DNA from: an uncultured Pseudokineococcus sp.
GTDB taxonomy: Bacteria; Actinomycetota; Actinomycetes; Actinomycetales; Quadrisphaeraceae
DNA length: 64,000 nucleotides
Assembly: GCF_947495735.1 (NCBI RefSeq)
Contig: NZ_CANMAA010000006.1
Location: 1-64,000 of the forward strand
Reading direction: 5' to 3'
Shown here: one piece after another, positions 25,534 to 35,448 of the stretch
Numbering within the stretch: position 1 is the stretch's first letter
Layout: every line of letters starts with the position of its first letter
Notes under the pieces: model-generated
What the model was told of the DNA's origin: nothing
The model's input: only the letters and a program-made list of their open reading frames with translations
Databases searched by the model: none
Program-made: the position numbers and the translations under genes

Positions 25534-26351
25534 TGGGCCAGAAGGTCAACCCGCACGGCTTCCGGCTGGGCATCACCACCGAGCACCGCTCGCGGTGGTT
25601 CGCCGACTCGACGAAGGCGGGCCAGCGCTACCGCGACTACGTGGGCGAGGACGTCTCGATCCGCAAGCTCATGTCCACGGGCATGGAGCGCGCCGGCATC
25701 GCCAAGGTCGACATCGAGCGCACCCGCGACCGCGTCCGCGTGGACATCCACACGGCGCGCCCGGGCATCGTCATCGGTCGCCGCGGCGCCGAGGCGGACC
25801 GCCTGCGCGGCGAGCTCGAGAAGCTCACCGGCAAGCAGGTGCAGCTCAACATCCTCGAGGTCAAGAACCCCGAGACGGACGCGCAGCTGGTCGCCCAGGG
25901 CATCGCCGAGCAGCTCGCCAGCCGCGTGGCCTGGCGCCGCGCCATGCGCAAGGGCATGCAGACGGCGACGCGCGCGGGCGCCAAGGGCATCCGCGTGCAG
26001 TGCGCCGGCCGTCTGGGCGGCGCCGAGATGAGCCGCTCGGAGTTCTACCGCGAGGGCCGTGTGCCCCTGCACACGCTCCGCGCCAACATCGACTACGGCA
26101 CCTACGAGGCCAAGACGACCTTCGGTCGCATCGGCGTCAAGGTGTGGATCTACAAGGGCGACCTCACGAGCCGCGAGCTGGCGCAGCAGCAGGCCAACGC
26201 TCCGCGTGGTCCCCGCGGCCCGGGCGGGCCCCGCGCCGAGCGCCCCGCCCGCGGGCGTCGTCCCGGCAGCGACGGCCCCCCGGCGTCGGCTCCGGCCACG
26301 GACGCCGGTGCCGCGCCGCAGGCCGTCGCGAACCCCGGAACGGAGGGCTGA
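25533..26351 (+). CDS. rpsC: 30S ribosomal protein S3
   Basis: 272 aa. Lies at the mRNA entry channel. The KH domain contains [20 protein letters not shown], and the second domain runs through [20 protein letters not shown]. Residues about 218-272 are a Pro/Arg/Ala-rich tail absent from E. coli S3 but common in actinobacteria. The GTG start is coupled to rplV (TAGTG). Confidence 0.97.
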   Translation: MGQKVNPHGFRLGITTEHRSRWFADSTKAGQRYRDYVGEDVSIRKLMSTGMERAGIAKVDIERTRDRVRVDIHTARPGIVIGRRGAEADRLRGELEKLTGKQVQLNILEVKNPETDAQLVAQGIAEQLASRVAWRRAMRKGMQTATRAGAKGIRVQCAGRLGGAEMSRSEFYREGRVPLHTLRANIDYGTYEAKTTFGRIGVKVWIYKGDLTSRELAQQQANAPRGPRGPGGPRAERPARGRRPGSDGPPASAPATDAGAAPQAVANPGTEG

Positions 26352-26354
26352 GGC

Positions 26355-26774
26355 GTGCTCGTCCCGCGCAGGCTGAAGCACCGCAAGCAGCACCACCCCA
26401 GGCGCACCGGCGCCGCCAAGGGCGGCACCGCGATCGCCTTCGGCGACTACGGCATCCAGGCGCTCGAGCCGGCGTACGTCACCAACCGGCAGATCGAGTC
26501 CGCCCGCATCGCCATGACCCGCTACATGAAGCGCGGCGGGAAGGTGTGGATCAACATCTACCCGGACCGCCCGATCACGAAGAAGCCCGCCGAGACCCGC
26601 ATGGGCTCCGGCAAGGGCTCGCCGGAGTGGTGGGTCGCGAACGTCAAGCCGGGCCGGATGATGTTCGAGCTGTCCGGCGTCCCGGAGGACGTGGCCCGCG
26701 AGGCCATGCGCCTCGCCATCCACAAGCTGCCGATGAAGTGCCGCTTCGTCGTGCGCGAGGGGAGTGACTTCTGA
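26355..26774 (+). CDS. rplP: 50S ribosomal protein L16
   Basis: 139 aa, standard length. Contacts the tRNA elbow near the A site. Starts [18 protein letters not shown], with [20 protein letters not shown] and the final [13 protein letters not shown]. The GTG at 26355 lies 4 bases after the rpsC stop with GGAGGG upstream. Its stop overlaps the rpmC start (TGATG). Confidence 0.97.
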   Translation: MLVPRRLKHRKQHHPRRTGAAKGGTAIAFGDYGIQALEPAYVTNRQIESARIAMTRYMKRGGKVWINIYPDRPITKKPAETRMGSGKGSPEWWVANVKPGRMMFELSGVPEDVAREAMRLAIHKLPMKCRFVVREGSDF

Positions 26775-27025
26775 TGGCCGTCGGCAGCGAGGACCTGGCT
26801 CCCGCGAAGCTCCGCGACAAGGACTCCGACCAGCTGGTCGAGGAGCTGCGCCGCGCGAAGGAGGAGCTCTTCAACCTCCGCTTCCAGTCGGCCACCGGCC
26901 AGCTGGAGAACCACACGCGGCTGCGCGCCGTCCGCCGCGACATCGCGCGCATCTACACGGTGATGCGCGAGCAGGAGCTCGGCATCATCAGCGCCCCGGC
27001 CACCGGGGGAGGCAGCAGTGAGTGA
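26774..27025 (+). CDS. rpmC: 50S ribosomal protein L29
   Basis: 83 aa; a helical hairpin near the tunnel exit. The core is [20 protein letters not shown] followed by [20 protein letters not shown] and the basic [14 protein letters not shown]. About 8 residues of N-tail and a short Gly/Ser tail are extra. The ATG is coupled to rplP; its end overlaps rpsQ by 8 bases. Confidence 0.96.
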   Translation: MAVGSEDLAPAKLRDKDSDQLVEELRRAKEELFNLRFQSATGQLENHTRLRAVRRDIARIYTVMREQELGIISAPATGGGSSE

Positions 27026-27338
27026 GGACGCAGTGAGCACGAGCGAGACGACGAGCGCGGCGGAGGCCGAGGGCTCGCAGACGAGCGGGCGCGGCTACCG
27101 CAAGACGCGCCTGGGCGTGGTCAGCAGCGACAAGATGGACAAGACCGTCGTCGTCGTCGTCGAGGACCGCGTCAAGCACCCGCTCTACGGCAAGGTCATC
27201 CGCCGGTCGAGCAAGGTCAAGGCGCACGACGAGACGAACGCCTGCGGCATCGGGGACCGGGTGCGGATCGCGGAGACGCGGCCGCTGTCGGCCACGAAGC
27301 GCTGGCGCGTCGTCGAGGTGCTCGAGAAGGCCGTCTGA
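27018..27338 (+). CDS. rpsQ: 30S ribosomal protein S17
   Basis: 106 aa. Binds 16S rRNA in the 5' domain. The OB-fold core begins at [20 protein letters not shown] and includes [20 protein letters not shown] and [20 protein letters not shown]. Residues 1-28 are a Ser/Thr/Glu-rich extension. The GTG at 27018 was chosen by the overlap with rpmC and a preceding GGGGGAGG; a GTG at 27033 is possible. Confidence 0.93.
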   Translation: MSEDAVSTSETTSAAEAEGSQTSGRGYRKTRLGVVSSDKMDKTVVVVVEDRVKHPLYGKVIRRSSKVKAHDETNACGIGDRVRIAETRPLSATKRWRVVEVLEKAV

Positions 27339-27342
27339 CACC

Positions 27343-27382
27343 GCGGCGGGCCGATCTCCTCCCGGGGACGTCGGCCCGCCGC
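27343..27382 (+). terminator. hairpin at the S10/spc junction
   Basis: A 12-bp perfect stem GCGGCGGGCCGA/TCGGCCCGCCGC with a 16-base loop, 4 bases after the rpsQ stop. It probably ends or attenuates the S10 transcript before rplN. Confidence 0.65.
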
Positions 27383-27474
27383 AGGCACCACCCAGCACCC
27401 CAAGCACGCTTTCCCAGAAGTCCGTTCCGCCAGGCTCGGTGCGAGAACCGGCGCGACGACAGGAGTGTCGAACA

Positions 27475-27843
27475 GTGATCCAGCAGGAGTCGCGGCTCAA
27501 GGTCGCCGACAACACGGGTGCCAAGGAGATCCTCTGCATCCGGGTGCTCGGCGGCTCCGGCCGCCGGTACGCCGGCATCGGAGACGTCATCGTGGCGACC
27601 GTGAAGGACGCCATCCCCGGTGGCAACGTCAAGAGGGGCGAGGTCGTCAAGGCGGTCGTCGTCCGCACCCGCAAGGAGCGCCGTCGTCCCGACGGCTCGT
27701 ACATCCGCTTCGACGAGAACGCCGCAGTGATCCTCAAGGCCGACGGCGACCCCCGCGGCACGCGCATCTTCGGCCCGGTGGGCCGCGAGCTGCGCGACAA
27801 GCGCTTCATGCGGATCGTCTCGCTGGCCCCGGAGGTGCTCTGA
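27475..27843 (+). CDS. rplN: 50S ribosomal protein L14
   Basis: 122 aa, exactly the family length. Forms an intersubunit bridge and is the RsfS docking site. Starts [20 protein letters not shown], with [20 protein letters not shown] and the end [12 protein letters not shown]. The GTG at 27475 has AGGAG 9 bases upstream; an upstream in-frame GTG would add an Arg-rich piece with no homology. First gene of the spc operon. Confidence 0.97.
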   Translation: MIQQESRLKVADNTGAKEILCIRVLGGSGRRYAGIGDVIVATVKDAIPGGNVKRGEVVKAVVVRTRKERRRPDGSYIRFDENAAVILKADGDPRGTRIFGPVGRELRDKRFMRIVSLAPEVL

Positions 27844-27844
27844 C

Positions 27845-28204
27845 ATGCCGAAGCTGAAGATCAAGAAGGGCGACCTCGTCCAGGTCATCTCCGGCGCCAC
27901 GCAGGCGCGGGGCGGTGACCGGGGCAAGCAGGGTCGCGTCATCGCGGTGATCCCCGAGCGCCAGCGCGTGCTGGTCGAGGGCGTCAACCGCATCACCAAG
28001 CACGTCAAGGCCGGCGCCGGGCGCGGCTCGGGCGGCCGCGAGACCGTCGAGGCCCCCATCCACATCAGCAACGTGCAGGTGGTGGACCCCGAGACCGGTC
28101 GGCCCACGAGGGTCGGCGTGCGCACCGAGACGACCGAGCGCGACGGGCGGACCGTCACCACGCGCGTCCGCGTGGCCAAGCGCTCCGGCAAGGACATCGC
28201 ATGA
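27845..28204 (+). CDS. rplX: 50S ribosomal protein L24
   Basis: 119 aa. Assembly initiator at the tunnel exit. The KOW motif is [20 protein letters not shown], followed by [20 protein letters not shown] and HIKNVQ-like [15 protein letters not shown]. One base separates it from rplN; GGAGG lies in the end of rplN. The stop overlaps rplE by 4 bases. Confidence 0.96.
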   Translation: MPKLKIKKGDLVQVISGATQARGGDRGKQGRVIAVIPERQRVLVEGVNRITKHVKAGAGRGSGGRETVEAPIHISNVQVVDPETGRPTRVGVRTETTERDGRTVTTRVRVAKRSGKDIA

Positions 28205-28791
28205 GTGAGACCACCACCGAGCTCGCGACCGACGCCTCGGGCGCGCAGCTGCCCCGCCTGAAGGCCCGCTACCGCGCGGACATCGCCCCGGCGCTGCGCG
28301 AGCAGTTCGGCTACCCGAACGTCATGCAGATCCCCGGCCTGGTCAAGGTCGTGGTGAACATGGGCGTGGGCGAGGCCGCTCGCGACTCCAAGCTCATCGA
28401 CGGAGCCGTCCGCGACCTGACCACCATCACCGGCCAGAAGCCGCAGGTGACCCGGGCGCGCAAGTCCATCGCGCAGTTCAAGCTGCGCGAGGGCATGCCG
28501 ATCGGCTGCCACACCACGCTGCGCGGTGACCGCATGTGGGAGTTCCTCGACCGGCTCGTGTCGCTGGCGCTGCCCCGGATCCGCGACTTCCGCGGCCTGT
28601 CGCCCAAGCAGTTCGACGGGCGCGGCAACTACACGTTCGGCCTCACGGAGCAGTCGATGTTCCACGAGATCGACCAGGACCGCATCGACCGCGTGCGCGG
28701 CATGGACGTCACCGTGGTGACGACGGCCCGGAACGACGACGAGGGCCGGGCGCTGCTGCGCCAGCTCGGCTTCCCCTTCAAGGAGGACTGA
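28201..28791 (+). CDS. rplE: 50S ribosomal protein L5
   Basis: 196 aa. Binds 5S rRNA and contacts P-site tRNA. Shows [60 protein letters not shown] and [20 protein letters not shown]. About 18 residues of polar N-tail are extra. The ATG overlaps rplX (ATGA). Confidence 0.97.
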   Translation: MSETTTELATDASGAQLPRLKARYRADIAPALREQFGYPNVMQIPGLVKVVVNMGVGEAARDSKLIDGAVRDLTTITGQKPQVTRARKSIAQFKLREGMPIGCHTTLRGDRMWEFLDRLVSLALPRIRDFRGLSPKQFDGRGNYTFGLTEQSMFHEIDQDRIDRVRGMDVTVVTTARNDDEGRALLRQLGFPFKED

Positions 28792-28792
28792 C

Positions 28793-28978
28793 ATGGCGAA
28801 GACCGCCCTCATCAACAAGGCCGCCCGCAAGCCGAAGTTCGCCGTCCGCGCGTACACGCGCTGCCAGCGCTGCGGCCGCCCGCACTCGGTCTACCGCAAG
28901 TTCGGCCTGTGCCGGATCTGCCTGCGCGAGATGGCCCACCGCGGCGAGCTCCCGGGCATCACCAAGAGCTCCTGGTGA
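28793..28978 (+). CDS. rpsZ: 30S ribosomal protein S14 type Z (zinc form)
   Basis: 61 aa, the short zinc-binding S14. Cys24-x2-Cys27 and Cys40-x2-Cys43 form the ribbon ([20 protein letters not shown]). AAGGAGG precedes the ATG, one base after rplE. Actinobacteria often carry a second, zinc-free S14 elsewhere, made under zinc limitation; none is in this window. Confidence 0.97.
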   Translation: MAKTALINKAARKPKFAVRAYTRCQRCGRPHSVYRKFGLCRICLREMAHRGELPGITKSSW

Positions 28979-28983
28979 GCTCC

Positions 28984-29006
28984 CGCCCCCGGCGTCGCCG
29001 GGGGCG
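28984..29006 (+). terminator. hairpin between rpsZ and rpsH
   Basis: A 9-bp perfect stem CGCCCCCGG/CCGGGGGCG with a 5-base loop, directly after the rpsZ stop, in a 178-base gap. Possible attenuator or processing site in the spc operon. Confidence 0.5.
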
Positions 29007-29156
29007 CGCCGGCGCGCCGCAGCCCGCGGTCGCCGGCGCCTGCACCACCTGAGTCCCACGACAGCGCCGGTCCACCGGACCGGCACGGACGCCTCAGGTC
29101 CGCCCCCGCTCCGGCGGGTGCGCGGAAACCGAGGTGAGGAAGGGCGGACGAGCCCG

Positions 29157-29555
29157 ATGACGATGACCGACCCGATCGCGGACATGCTCACGCGCCTGCG
29201 GAACGCCAACTCGGCGTACCACGACGACGTGACCATGCCCTACAGCAAGCTCAAGCAGCGGATCGCCGAGATCCTCCAGGCCGAGGGCTACATCGCCGGC
29301 TGGGCCGTGGAGGACGCCGAGGTGGGGCGCAAGCTCACCCTCGAGCTCAAGTTCGGCCCGAACCGCGAGCGCTCCATCGCCGGCGTCCGGCGGGTCAGCA
29401 AGCCGGGCCTGCGCGTGTACGCGAAGTCGACCAACCTGCCCCGGGTCCTGGGCGGCCTGGGCGTGGCGATCTTGTCCACGTCCTCCGGCCTCCTCACGGA
29501 CCGGCAGGCCACGAAGCAGGGCGTGGGCGGGGAAGTCCTCGCCTACGTCTGGTAA
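29157..29555 (+). CDS. rpsH: 30S ribosomal protein S8
   Basis: 132 aa. Central-domain assembly protein; in E. coli it represses the spc operon. Shows [40 protein letters not shown], and the C-terminal [20 protein letters not shown]. The ATG at 29157 gives MTMTDP; an ATG two codons later is equally possible. GAGGAAGG lies somewhat far upstream. Confidence 0.96.
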   Translation: MTMTDPIADMLTRLRNANSAYHDDVTMPYSKLKQRIAEILQAEGYIAGWAVEDAEVGRKLTLELKFGPNRERSIAGVRRVSKPGLRVYAKSTNLPRVLGGLGVAILSTSSGLLTDRQATKQGVGGEVLAYVW

Positions 29556-29572
29556 GGGCGGAGGAGGAACGC

Positions 29573-30112
29573 ATGTCCCGCATCGGCAGACTGCCCATCG
29601 ACGTCCCCGCCGGCGTCGACATCAGCATCGACGGCCAGGACGTCGTCGTGAAGGGCCCTCGGGGCACCCTCACGCACACGATCCCCGGACCCATCTCGGT
29701 GGGTCGCGGCGAGTCCGGGGCCCTCGAGGTCACCCGGCCCGACGACGAGCGGACCAACCGCTCGCTCCACGGCCTCACCCGCTCGCTGCTGGCCAACATG
29801 GTCACCGGCGTGACGAGCGGCTACGAGAAGAAGCTCGAGATCGTGGGCACCGGGTACCGCGTGCAGGCGCGCGGCGGCTCCCTCGAGTTCGCGCTCGGCT
29901 TCAGCCACCCGGTCGTCATCGCGGCGCCCGAGGGCATCACCTTCACGGTCGAGGCCCCGACCCGCTTCTCGGTGCAGGGCATCGACAAGCAGCTGGTCGG
30001 CGAGGTCTCCGCCAACATCCGCAAGCTGCGCAAGCCCGACCCCTACAAGGGCAAGGGCGTCCGCTACGCGGGCGAGCAGGTCCGGCGCAAGGTCGGAAAG
30101 GCAGGTAAGTGA
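29573..30112 (+). CDS. rplF: 50S ribosomal protein L6
   Basis: 179 aa. Two-domain protein near the factor-binding site. Starts [20 protein letters not shown], contains [20 protein letters not shown], and ends with the signature [32 protein letters not shown] precedes the ATG. Its stop overlaps the candidate rplR GTG. Confidence 0.97.
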   Translation: MSRIGRLPIDVPAGVDISIDGQDVVVKGPRGTLTHTIPGPISVGRGESGALEVTRPDDERTNRSLHGLTRSLLANMVTGVTSGYEKKLEIVGTGYRVQARGGSLEFALGFSHPVVIAAPEGITFTVEAPTRFSVQGIDKQLVGEVSANIRKLRKPDPYKGKGVRYAGEQVRRKVGKAGK

Positions 30113-30507
30113 TGGCACGCAGGTCTCCCTACCGCGGGGTCACGGCGGTCCGCGGCACCGGTACCACCGCCGCGCGCGGCCGTCGCCACCTGCGCGTCCG
30201 CAAGAAGGTCTCCGGCACTGCGGCGCGTCCTCGCCTCGTGGTCAACCGGTCCACGCGGCACGTGTTCGTGCAGGTCGTGGACGACACCGTCGGCCGGACC
30301 CTGGCCAGCGCGTCGACCATGGAGGCGGACCTCCGCGTCCTGGACGGCGACAAGACGGCCAAGGCCCGCCGCGTCGGCGAGCTGGTGGCCGAGCGCGCCC
30401 GTGCCGCGGGCGTCGAGGCCGTGGTCTTCGACCGCGGCGGTAACCGCTACCACGGCCGTGTGGCCGCTGTGGCCGACGGCGCCCGCGAGGGCGGGCTCGC
30501 CGTCTGA
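30112..30507 (+). CDS. rplR: 50S ribosomal protein L18
   Basis: 131 aa. Binds 5S rRNA with L5. Shows [35 protein letters not shown] and [20 protein letters not shown]. The ATG at 30112 shares one base with the rplF stop; a GTG one codon earlier (30109) is an alternative with the same ribosome-binding site GGAAAGGCAGG. Confidence 0.96.
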   Translation: MARRSPYRGVTAVRGTGTTAARGRRHLRVRKKVSGTAARPRLVVNRSTRHVFVQVVDDTVGRTLASASTMEADLRVLDGDKTAKARRVGELVAERARAAGVEAVVFDRGGNRYHGRVAAVADGAREGGLAV

Positions 30508-30558
30508 GCCGGCTCCCCGCCGCCTGACGCGAGACACGAGAGAGAGAAGAGACCAGAC

Positions 30559-31182
30559 ATGCCTGGACCCCAGCGCCGCGGCGCCGGCACCGGCACCGGC
30601 ACGGGCGGCCCCGGCGGGAACGACCGCCGGGGCGGCCGTGACGGCCGCCGTGGCGAGCCCGCGGACCGCAGCCAGTTCCTCGAGCGCGTGGTGACCATCA
30701 ACCGCGTCTCCAAGGTCGTCAAGGGCGGACGCCGCTTCAGCTTCACCGCGCTGGTCGTGGTGGGCGACGGCGACGGCACCGTCGGCGTCGGCTACGGCAA
30801 GGCGAAGGAGGTGCCCGCGGCGATCGCCAAGGGCGTGGAGGAGGCCAAGAAGGCGTTCTTCCGCGTCCCGCGCGCCCAGGGCACGATCCCGCACCCGATC
30901 ACGGGTGAGGCCGCAGCGGGCGTCGTCCTGCTGCGCCCGGCCTCGCCGGGTACCGGTGTCATCGCCGGTGGCCCGGTGCGCGCCGTGCTCGAGTGCGCGG
31001 GCGTGCACGACGTCCTCACCAAGTCGCTCGGCTCGAGCAACGCCATCAACATCGTCCACGCGACGGTGGCGGCCCTGAAGGGCCTCGAGCGCCCCGAGTC
31101 CGTCGCGGCGCGCCGCGGCAAGACGCTCGAGGAGGTCGCCCCGGCGGCCCTCGTGCGGGCGATGTCGGGGACGGCGTCCTGA
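30559..31182 (+). CDS. rpsE: 30S ribosomal protein S5
   Basis: 207 aa. Lies at the mRNA entry; affects accuracy. The double-stranded RNA-binding-like domain is [20 protein letters not shown], followed by [20 protein letters not shown] and [20 protein letters not shown]. Residues 1-35 are a Gly/Arg/Thr-rich extension ([13 protein letters not shown]). The stop overlaps rpmD by one base. Confidence 0.97.
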   Translation: MPGPQRRGAGTGTGTGGPGGNDRRGGRDGRRGEPADRSQFLERVVTINRVSKVVKGGRRFSFTALVVVGDGDGTVGVGYGKAKEVPAAIAKGVEEAKKAFFRVPRAQGTIPHPITGEAAAGVVLLRPASPGTGVIAGGPVRAVLECAGVHDVLTKSLGSSNAINIVHATVAALKGLERPESVAARRGKTLEEVAPAALVRAMSGTAS

Positions 31183-31364
31183 TGGCGCGGCTGAAGGTGA
31201 CCCAGACCCGCTCCAAGATCGGCGGGAAGCAGAACCAGCGCGACACGCTGCGCAGCCTCGGGCTCCGGCGGATCGGTGACGTCGTCGTCAAGGACGACCG
31301 TCCCGAGATCCGCGGGATGGTCTCGACGGTCTCGCACCTCGTGTCGTTCGAGGAGGTCGACTGA
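31182..31364 (+). CDS. rpmD: 50S ribosomal protein L30
   Basis: 60 aa, the standard length. Starts [20 protein letters not shown], then [20 protein letters not shown] and a final [11 protein letters not shown]. The ATG is coupled to rpsE (TGATG). GTG/GGGG-rich sequence upstream gives only a weak ribosome-binding site, consistent with coupling. Confidence 0.97.
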   Translation: MARLKVTQTRSKIGGKQNQRDTLRSLGLRRIGDVVVKDDRPEIRGMVSTVSHLVSFEEVD

Positions 31365-31366
31365 CC

Positions 31367-31837
31367 ATGGCTGACGAGACCACCGGCTCGCGGGGCCACG
31401 CCCTGCGCGTCCACCACCTGCGCCCCGCCCCCGGGGCCAAGACCGCGCGCACCCGCGTCGGTCGCGGTGAGGGCAGCAAGGGCAAGACCGCCGGTCGCGG
31501 CACCAAGGGCACGAAGGCCCGCTACCAGGTGCCCGCGGGCTTCGAGGGCGGGCAGACGCCGCTGCACATGCGTCTGCCCAAGCTCCGCGGCTTCAAGAAC
31601 CCCTTCGGCACGACCTACCAGGTCGTGAACCTGGACCGGCTCTCCGAGCTGTTCCCCCAGGGCGGGACCGTGGGCGTCGACGAGCTCGTCGCCGCCGGCG
31701 CCGTCCGCAAGAACGAGAAGGTCAAGGTCCTGGGCCAGGGCAGCGCCGACGTCGCGCTGCAGGTCACGGCCCACGCGTTCTCGGCCTCCGCGGTGGAGAA
31801 GATCGCCGCCGCGGGCGGGAGCACCAGCACCCTCTGA
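31367..31837 (+). CDS. rplO: 50S ribosomal protein L15
   Basis: 156 aa. Late assembly protein. Shows [40 protein letters not shown] and [26 protein letters not shown] lies in the end of rpmD. A strong terminator follows, so secY has its own promoter or relies on readthrough. Confidence 0.97.
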   Translation: MADETTGSRGHALRVHHLRPAPGAKTARTRVGRGEGSKGKTAGRGTKGTKARYQVPAGFEGGQTPLHMRLPKLRGFKNPFGTTYQVVNLDRLSELFPQGGTVGVDELVAAGAVRKNEKVKVLGQGSADVALQVTAHAFSASAVEKIAAAGGSTSTL

Positions 31838-31843
31838 ACCACC

Positions 31844-31879
31844 CGACGCCCCGCCGCCCACCAGGGTGGCGGGGCGTCG
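31844..31879 (+). terminator. terminator after rplO
   Basis: A 16-bp stem with one G-T pair (31844-31859 with 31864-31879) and an ACCA loop, 6 bases after the rplO stop. The remaining gap to secY (31880-32108) contains TTGTCC at 31961 and TAGTGT at 31988-31993; at 21 bases the spacing is too long to call a promoter with confidence. Confidence 0.8.
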
Positions 31880-32108
31880 TGCTACCGCCCCCGGGGCGGG
31901 CGGGGCGGTGCCGTGGCGCCGCCCGGCCCGTCGTCCGCGCGGAGCGCGCGCCCGCCCGGGTTGTCCCGAGCGGGCGCGCCGCGCGGGTAGTGTCCTTCCC
32001 CGGCGCTCCCTGCGAGGCGGGGCGGCGGCCCACCTGACCGCACCGACCCCCGTCGCCGTCCCGGCCTCGGGCTCGGCGACCGCCCGAGCCGGGCGATCTG
32101 GAGGAGAC

Positions 32109-33404
32109 GTGCTCAGCGCATTCGTGCGGGCCTTCCGCACGCCGGACCTGCGGCGCAAGCTGCTCTTCACCGCAGGCATCATGGCGATCTTCCGGCTGGG
32201 CTCCTTCGTCCCCGTGCCGGGTGTCAGCTACGCGAACGTCCAGCAGTGCCTGTCGACATCGGCGTCGTCCAACGACCTGCTGGGCCTGGTGAACCTCTTC
32301 AGCGGGGGAGCGCTGCTGCAGCTCTCCGTCTTCGCGCTGGGGATCATGCCGTACATCACGGCGAGCATCATCACGCAGCTGCTCACCGTCGTGATCCCCC
32401 GCTTCGAGGAGCTGAAGAAGGAGGGGCAGTCCGGCCAGGCGAAGCTCACGCAGTACACGCGCTACCTGACGATCGCCCTGGCCGTCCTGCAGTCCTCCAC
32501 CTACATCGCCGTGGCGCGCGCGGGCCAGCTCTTCCCCGGGTGCGCCGCCGAGATCATCCCGGACGACTCCGTGGTGACGATCGTGCTGATGGTCATCACG
32601 ATGACGGCGGGCACCGGGCTCATCATGTGGATGGGGGAGCTCATCACCGAGCGGGGCGTCGGCAACGGCATGTCGCTGCTCATCTTCACGTCGATCGCGG
32701 CGACGTTCCCCGGCCAGCTGTGGAGCATCGGCCAGAGCCAGAGCCTCGGCGTGATGGCGATCGTCATCGCCGTCGGCCTCGTCATCGTGGCCCTCGTGGT
32801 CTTCGTGGAGCAGTCCCAGCGCCGGGTGCCGGTCCAGTACGCCAAGCGCATGGTCGGGCGCCGGATGTACGGCGGCACGAGCACCTACATCCCGATCAAG
32901 GTCAACATGGCCGGCGTCATCCCGGTCATCTTCGCCTCGTCGCTGCTGTACCTGCCGGCGCTGGTCGCGCAGTTCAACGACCCGCAGTCCGGCTGGGTGC
33001 AGTGGGTGAACGGCAACCTGGTGCAGGGCGACAGCGCGGCCTACATCATCACGTACATCGCGCTCATCATCTTCTTCACCTACTTCTACGTCGGGATCAC
33101 GTTCAACCCGGACGAGGTCAGCGACAACATCAAGCGCGTCGGCGGGTTCATCCCCGGTGTGCGCGCCGGCCGTCCGACGGCCGAGTACCTCGACTACGTC
33201 CTGACCCGCATCACGCTGCCCGGGGCCATCTACCTCGGCTTCGTCGCCCTCATCCCGCTCATCGCCCTCGTGCTGGTCGACGCCACGCAGAACTTCCCGT
33301 TCGGCGGGACGTCGATCCTCATCGTCGTCGGTGTCGGCCTCGAGACGGTGAAGCAGATCGAGAGCCAGCTCCAGCAGCGCAACTACGAGGGGTTCCTTCG
33401 ATGA
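32109..33404 (+). CDS. secY: preprotein translocase subunit SecY
   Basis: 431 aa, ten transmembrane helices expected; the protein-conducting channel with SecE. Starts VLSAFVRAFRTPDLRRKLLF with the first helix at about 18-37. Shows the plug region, PYITASIITQLLTVVIPRFE, and the cytoplasmic loop QSQRRVPVQYAKRMVGRRMY that docks SecA and ribosomes. The GTG at 32109 has GGAGGA 4 bases upstream. The stop overlaps adk (ATGA). Confidence 0.97.
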   Translation: MLSAFVRAFRTPDLRRKLLFTAGIMAIFRLGSFVPVPGVSYANVQQCLSTSASSNDLLGLVNLFSGGALLQLSVFALGIMPYITASIITQLLTVVIPRFEELKKEGQSGQAKLTQYTRYLTIALAVLQSSTYIAVARAGQLFPGCAAEIIPDDSVVTIVLMVITMTAGTGLIMWMGELITERGVGNGMSLLIFTSIAATFPGQLWSIGQSQSLGVMAIVIAVGLVIVALVVFVEQSQRRVPVQYAKRMVGRRMYGGTSTYIPIKVNMAGVIPVIFASSLLYLPALVAQFNDPQSGWVQWVNGNLVQGDSAAYIITYIALIIFFTYFYVGITFNPDEVSDNIKRVGGFIPGVRAGRPTAEYLDYVLTRITLPGAIYLGFVALIPLIALVLVDATQNFPFGGTSILIVVGVGLETVKQIESQLQQRNYEGFLR

Positions 33405-33961
33405 GGCTCGTCCTCCTGGGCCCGCCGGGAGCCGGCAAGGGCACGCAGGCCGCCCGCCTGGCCGCCGAGCTGGACGTCCCGGCCATCTCCACCGGCGACA
33501 TCTTCCGCGCGAACGTCACCGAGGGGACCGAGCTCGGGCGCACGGCGAAGCAGTACATGGACGAGGGCGAGTACGTGCCCGACGAGGTGACGAACGCGAT
33601 GGTGCGCGACCGGCTGCGGGCCGACGACGCCCGGGACGGCTTCCTCCTCGACGGCTACCCCCGCACCCCCGCCCAGGTCGAGGAGCTCGACCTGATGCTG
33701 GGCGAGGCGGGCGTCGACGCCGTCGTGCAGCTGACCGTGGACACCGAGGAGGTCGTCGCGCGCCTGGCCCAGAGGGCCACGGAGCAGCAGCGCTCGGACG
33801 ACGGGGAGGCGGTCCAGCGCCACCGCCTGGAGGTCTACGAGGAGCAGACGGCGCCCTTGGTCGATGTCTACGACCGTCGCGGGCTGCTGCGCCCGGTGGA
33901 CGGCATGGGCGCCGTGCCCGCGGTGACCGCCCGCATCCTCGCGGCGCTGGACCGGGGCTGA
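33401..33961 (+). CDS. adk: adenylate kinase, short form
   Basis: 186 aa. Converts AMP and ATP to two ADP. Walker A is LLGPPGAGKGTQAARL; AISTGDIFRANV and FLLDGYPRTPAQ line the AMP site. The LID is the short type: after QLTVDTEEVVARL there is no zinc or long insert, only QRSDDGEAVQRHRLEVYEEQ, as is usual in actinobacteria. The ATG overlaps secY; map follows 4 bases later, giving a secY-adk-map unit. Confidence 0.97.
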   Translation: MRLVLLGPPGAGKGTQAARLAAELDVPAISTGDIFRANVTEGTELGRTAKQYMDEGEYVPDEVTNAMVRDRLRADDARDGFLLDGYPRTPAQVEELDLMLGEAGVDAVVQLTVDTEEVVARLAQRATEQQRSDDGEAVQRHRLEVYEEQTAPLVDVYDRRGLLRPVDGMGAVPAVTARILAALDRG

Positions 33962-33965
33962 TCCC

Positions 33966-34796
33966 GTGGGTCTCCTGCGGCGCGAGCGCATCGAGTGGAA
34001 GACCCCCGAGCAGGTGCGGCTGATGCGCCGCGCGGGCCTGGTCGTGGCGGACGCCCTCGAGGCCGTCCGGGACGCGGTGGCACCGGGGGTCACGACGGGG
34101 CAGCTGGACGCGGTGGCGGAGCGGGTCATCCGCGGCGCCGGCGCGGAGCCGTCCTTCCTCGGCTACCAGGGCTTCCCGGCCTCGCTCTGCGTCTCGGTCA
34201 ACGAGGAGGTCGTCCACGGCATCCCGGGGGAGCGGGTGCTGCGCGACGGCGACGTCGTGTCCGTGGACTGCGGAGCCGTGGTGGGCGGCTGGCACGGGGA
34301 CGCGGCGTTCAGCGCCGTGGTCGACGGCGGTGGTGGCGCGGTCGACCCGGAGGACCTCGCGCTGGTCGAGGCGACCGAGGCCTCGATGTGGGCCGGCCTG
34401 GCCGCCCTCGCGACGGCCGAGCGCCTCGGAGAGGTCGGCGCGGCCGTCGAGGACGCCGTGGGGGGGCGCTACGGCATCGTCGAGGGCTACGTCGGCCACG
34501 GCATCGGCACGGCGATGCACCAGCCGCCGGAGGTCCTGAACCACCGCTCCCGCGACCGGGGCCCGCGCGTGCGCCCGGGGCTGTGCGTGGCGGTGGAGCC
34601 GATGGTCGCCCGCGGCGGCGCGGAGACCGACGTGCTCGAGGACGACTGGACCGTCGTGACCACCGACGGCTCCCGCGCCGCGCACTGGGAGAGCACGGTG
34701 GCCGTCCACGAGGGCGGCCTCTGGGTGCTGACCGCGCGTGACGGCGGGGCCGCGGGGCTCGCGCGCCACGGCGTCGTCGCCGCCCCGCTGGACTGA
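33966..34796 (+). CDS. map: methionine aminopeptidase type I
   Basis: 276 aa, M24 metallopeptidase that removes the initiator methionine. Metal ligands are in place: Asp in SVDCGAVVGGWHGDAAF (two Asp), His in VGHGIGTAMHQPP, Glu in CVAVEPMVARGG and Glu in HWESTVAVHEGG. The substrate-side FLGYQGFPASLCVSVNEEVV is typical. The GTG at 33966 is 4 bases after adk. Without the N-terminal SH3-binding extension of some mycobacterial MetAPs. Confidence 0.95.
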   Translation: MGLLRRERIEWKTPEQVRLMRRAGLVVADALEAVRDAVAPGVTTGQLDAVAERVIRGAGAEPSFLGYQGFPASLCVSVNEEVVHGIPGERVLRDGDVVSVDCGAVVGGWHGDAAFSAVVDGGGGAVDPEDLALVEATEASMWAGLAALATAERLGEVGAAVEDAVGGRYGIVEGYVGHGIGTAMHQPPEVLNHRSRDRGPRVRPGLCVAVEPMVARGGAETDVLEDDWTVVTTDGSRAAHWESTVAVHEGGLWVLTARDGGAAGLARHGVVAAPLD

Positions 34797-34811
34797 CGGG
34801 CGCACCGGCCC

Positions 34812-34841
34812 CGTCGTCCGGGCGATCCGCACCGGACGACG
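34812..34841 (+). terminator. terminator of secY-adk-map
   Basis: A 10-bp perfect stem CGTCGTCCGG/CCGGACGACG with a 10-base loop, 15 bases after map. Confidence 0.7.
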
Positions 34842-34842
34842 A

Positions 34843-34872
34843 TTTCGCGTCGGCGCCCCCCTCGCGTAGGCT
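34843..34872 (+). promoter_or_regulatory. infA promoter
   Basis: TTTCGC at 34843-34848 and TAGGCT at 34867-34872, spacer 18. The leader of about 170 bases holds a CCCCCGG/CCGGGGG hairpin at 34941-34958. Confidence 0.55.
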
Positions 34873-35051
34873 GGCCCGTCGGTGCACGAGCGCGCTCGCA
34901 CGCCCACGTCCTCGCCCCGCGGCTGGTTCGGCGAGGAGGTCCCCCGGCACGCCGGGGGGTGGGCTCTCTCACGCGCGCGAGGAGCACCGGACACCGGTTA
35001 ACGACTGCGACGGGTGGCGCCTGCGGGCGCGCCCGCACCGAGCGGAGGGCA

Positions 35052-35273
35052 ATGGCCAAGAAGGACGGGGTCATCGAGATCGAGGGCGCTGTGGTGGAGG
35101 CGCTGCCGAACGCCATGTTCCGCGTGGAGCTGTCGAACGGCCACAAGGTCCTCGCGCACATCTCGGGGAAGATGCGCCAGCACTACATCCGGATCCTCCC
35201 GGAGGACCGCGTGGTGGTGGAGCTGAGCCCCTACGACCTCACCCGCGGCCGCATCGTCTACCGCTACAAGTGA
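35052..35273 (+). CDS. infA: translation initiation factor IF-1
   Basis: 73 aa, exact family length. Single S1-like OB fold covering the A site during initiation: [40 protein letters not shown], and the end [19 protein letters not shown] lies 3 bases before the ATG. It starts the alpha operon (infA-rpmJ-rpsM-rpsK-rpsD-rpoA-rplQ). Confidence 0.98.
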   Translation: MAKKDGVIEIEGAVVEALPNAMFRVELSNGHKVLAHISGKMRQHYIRILPEDRVVVELSPYDLTRGRIVYRYK

Positions 35274-35448
35274 TCCGGCGGCACCACCCGCAGCACCGCA
35301 CCACCGCCCACCCGCGGAGCCCGTGGCCCGGCGGGGGTGCGCCACGTCCCGCGGGACGGTCCGTCCCAGCGCTCGCGCCGGCGGTCCGGCCCACCGAGCC
35401 CCACGAGCACCGGCGGACCCGAGGCGGGTCCGGCGGTGGAGGACAGCG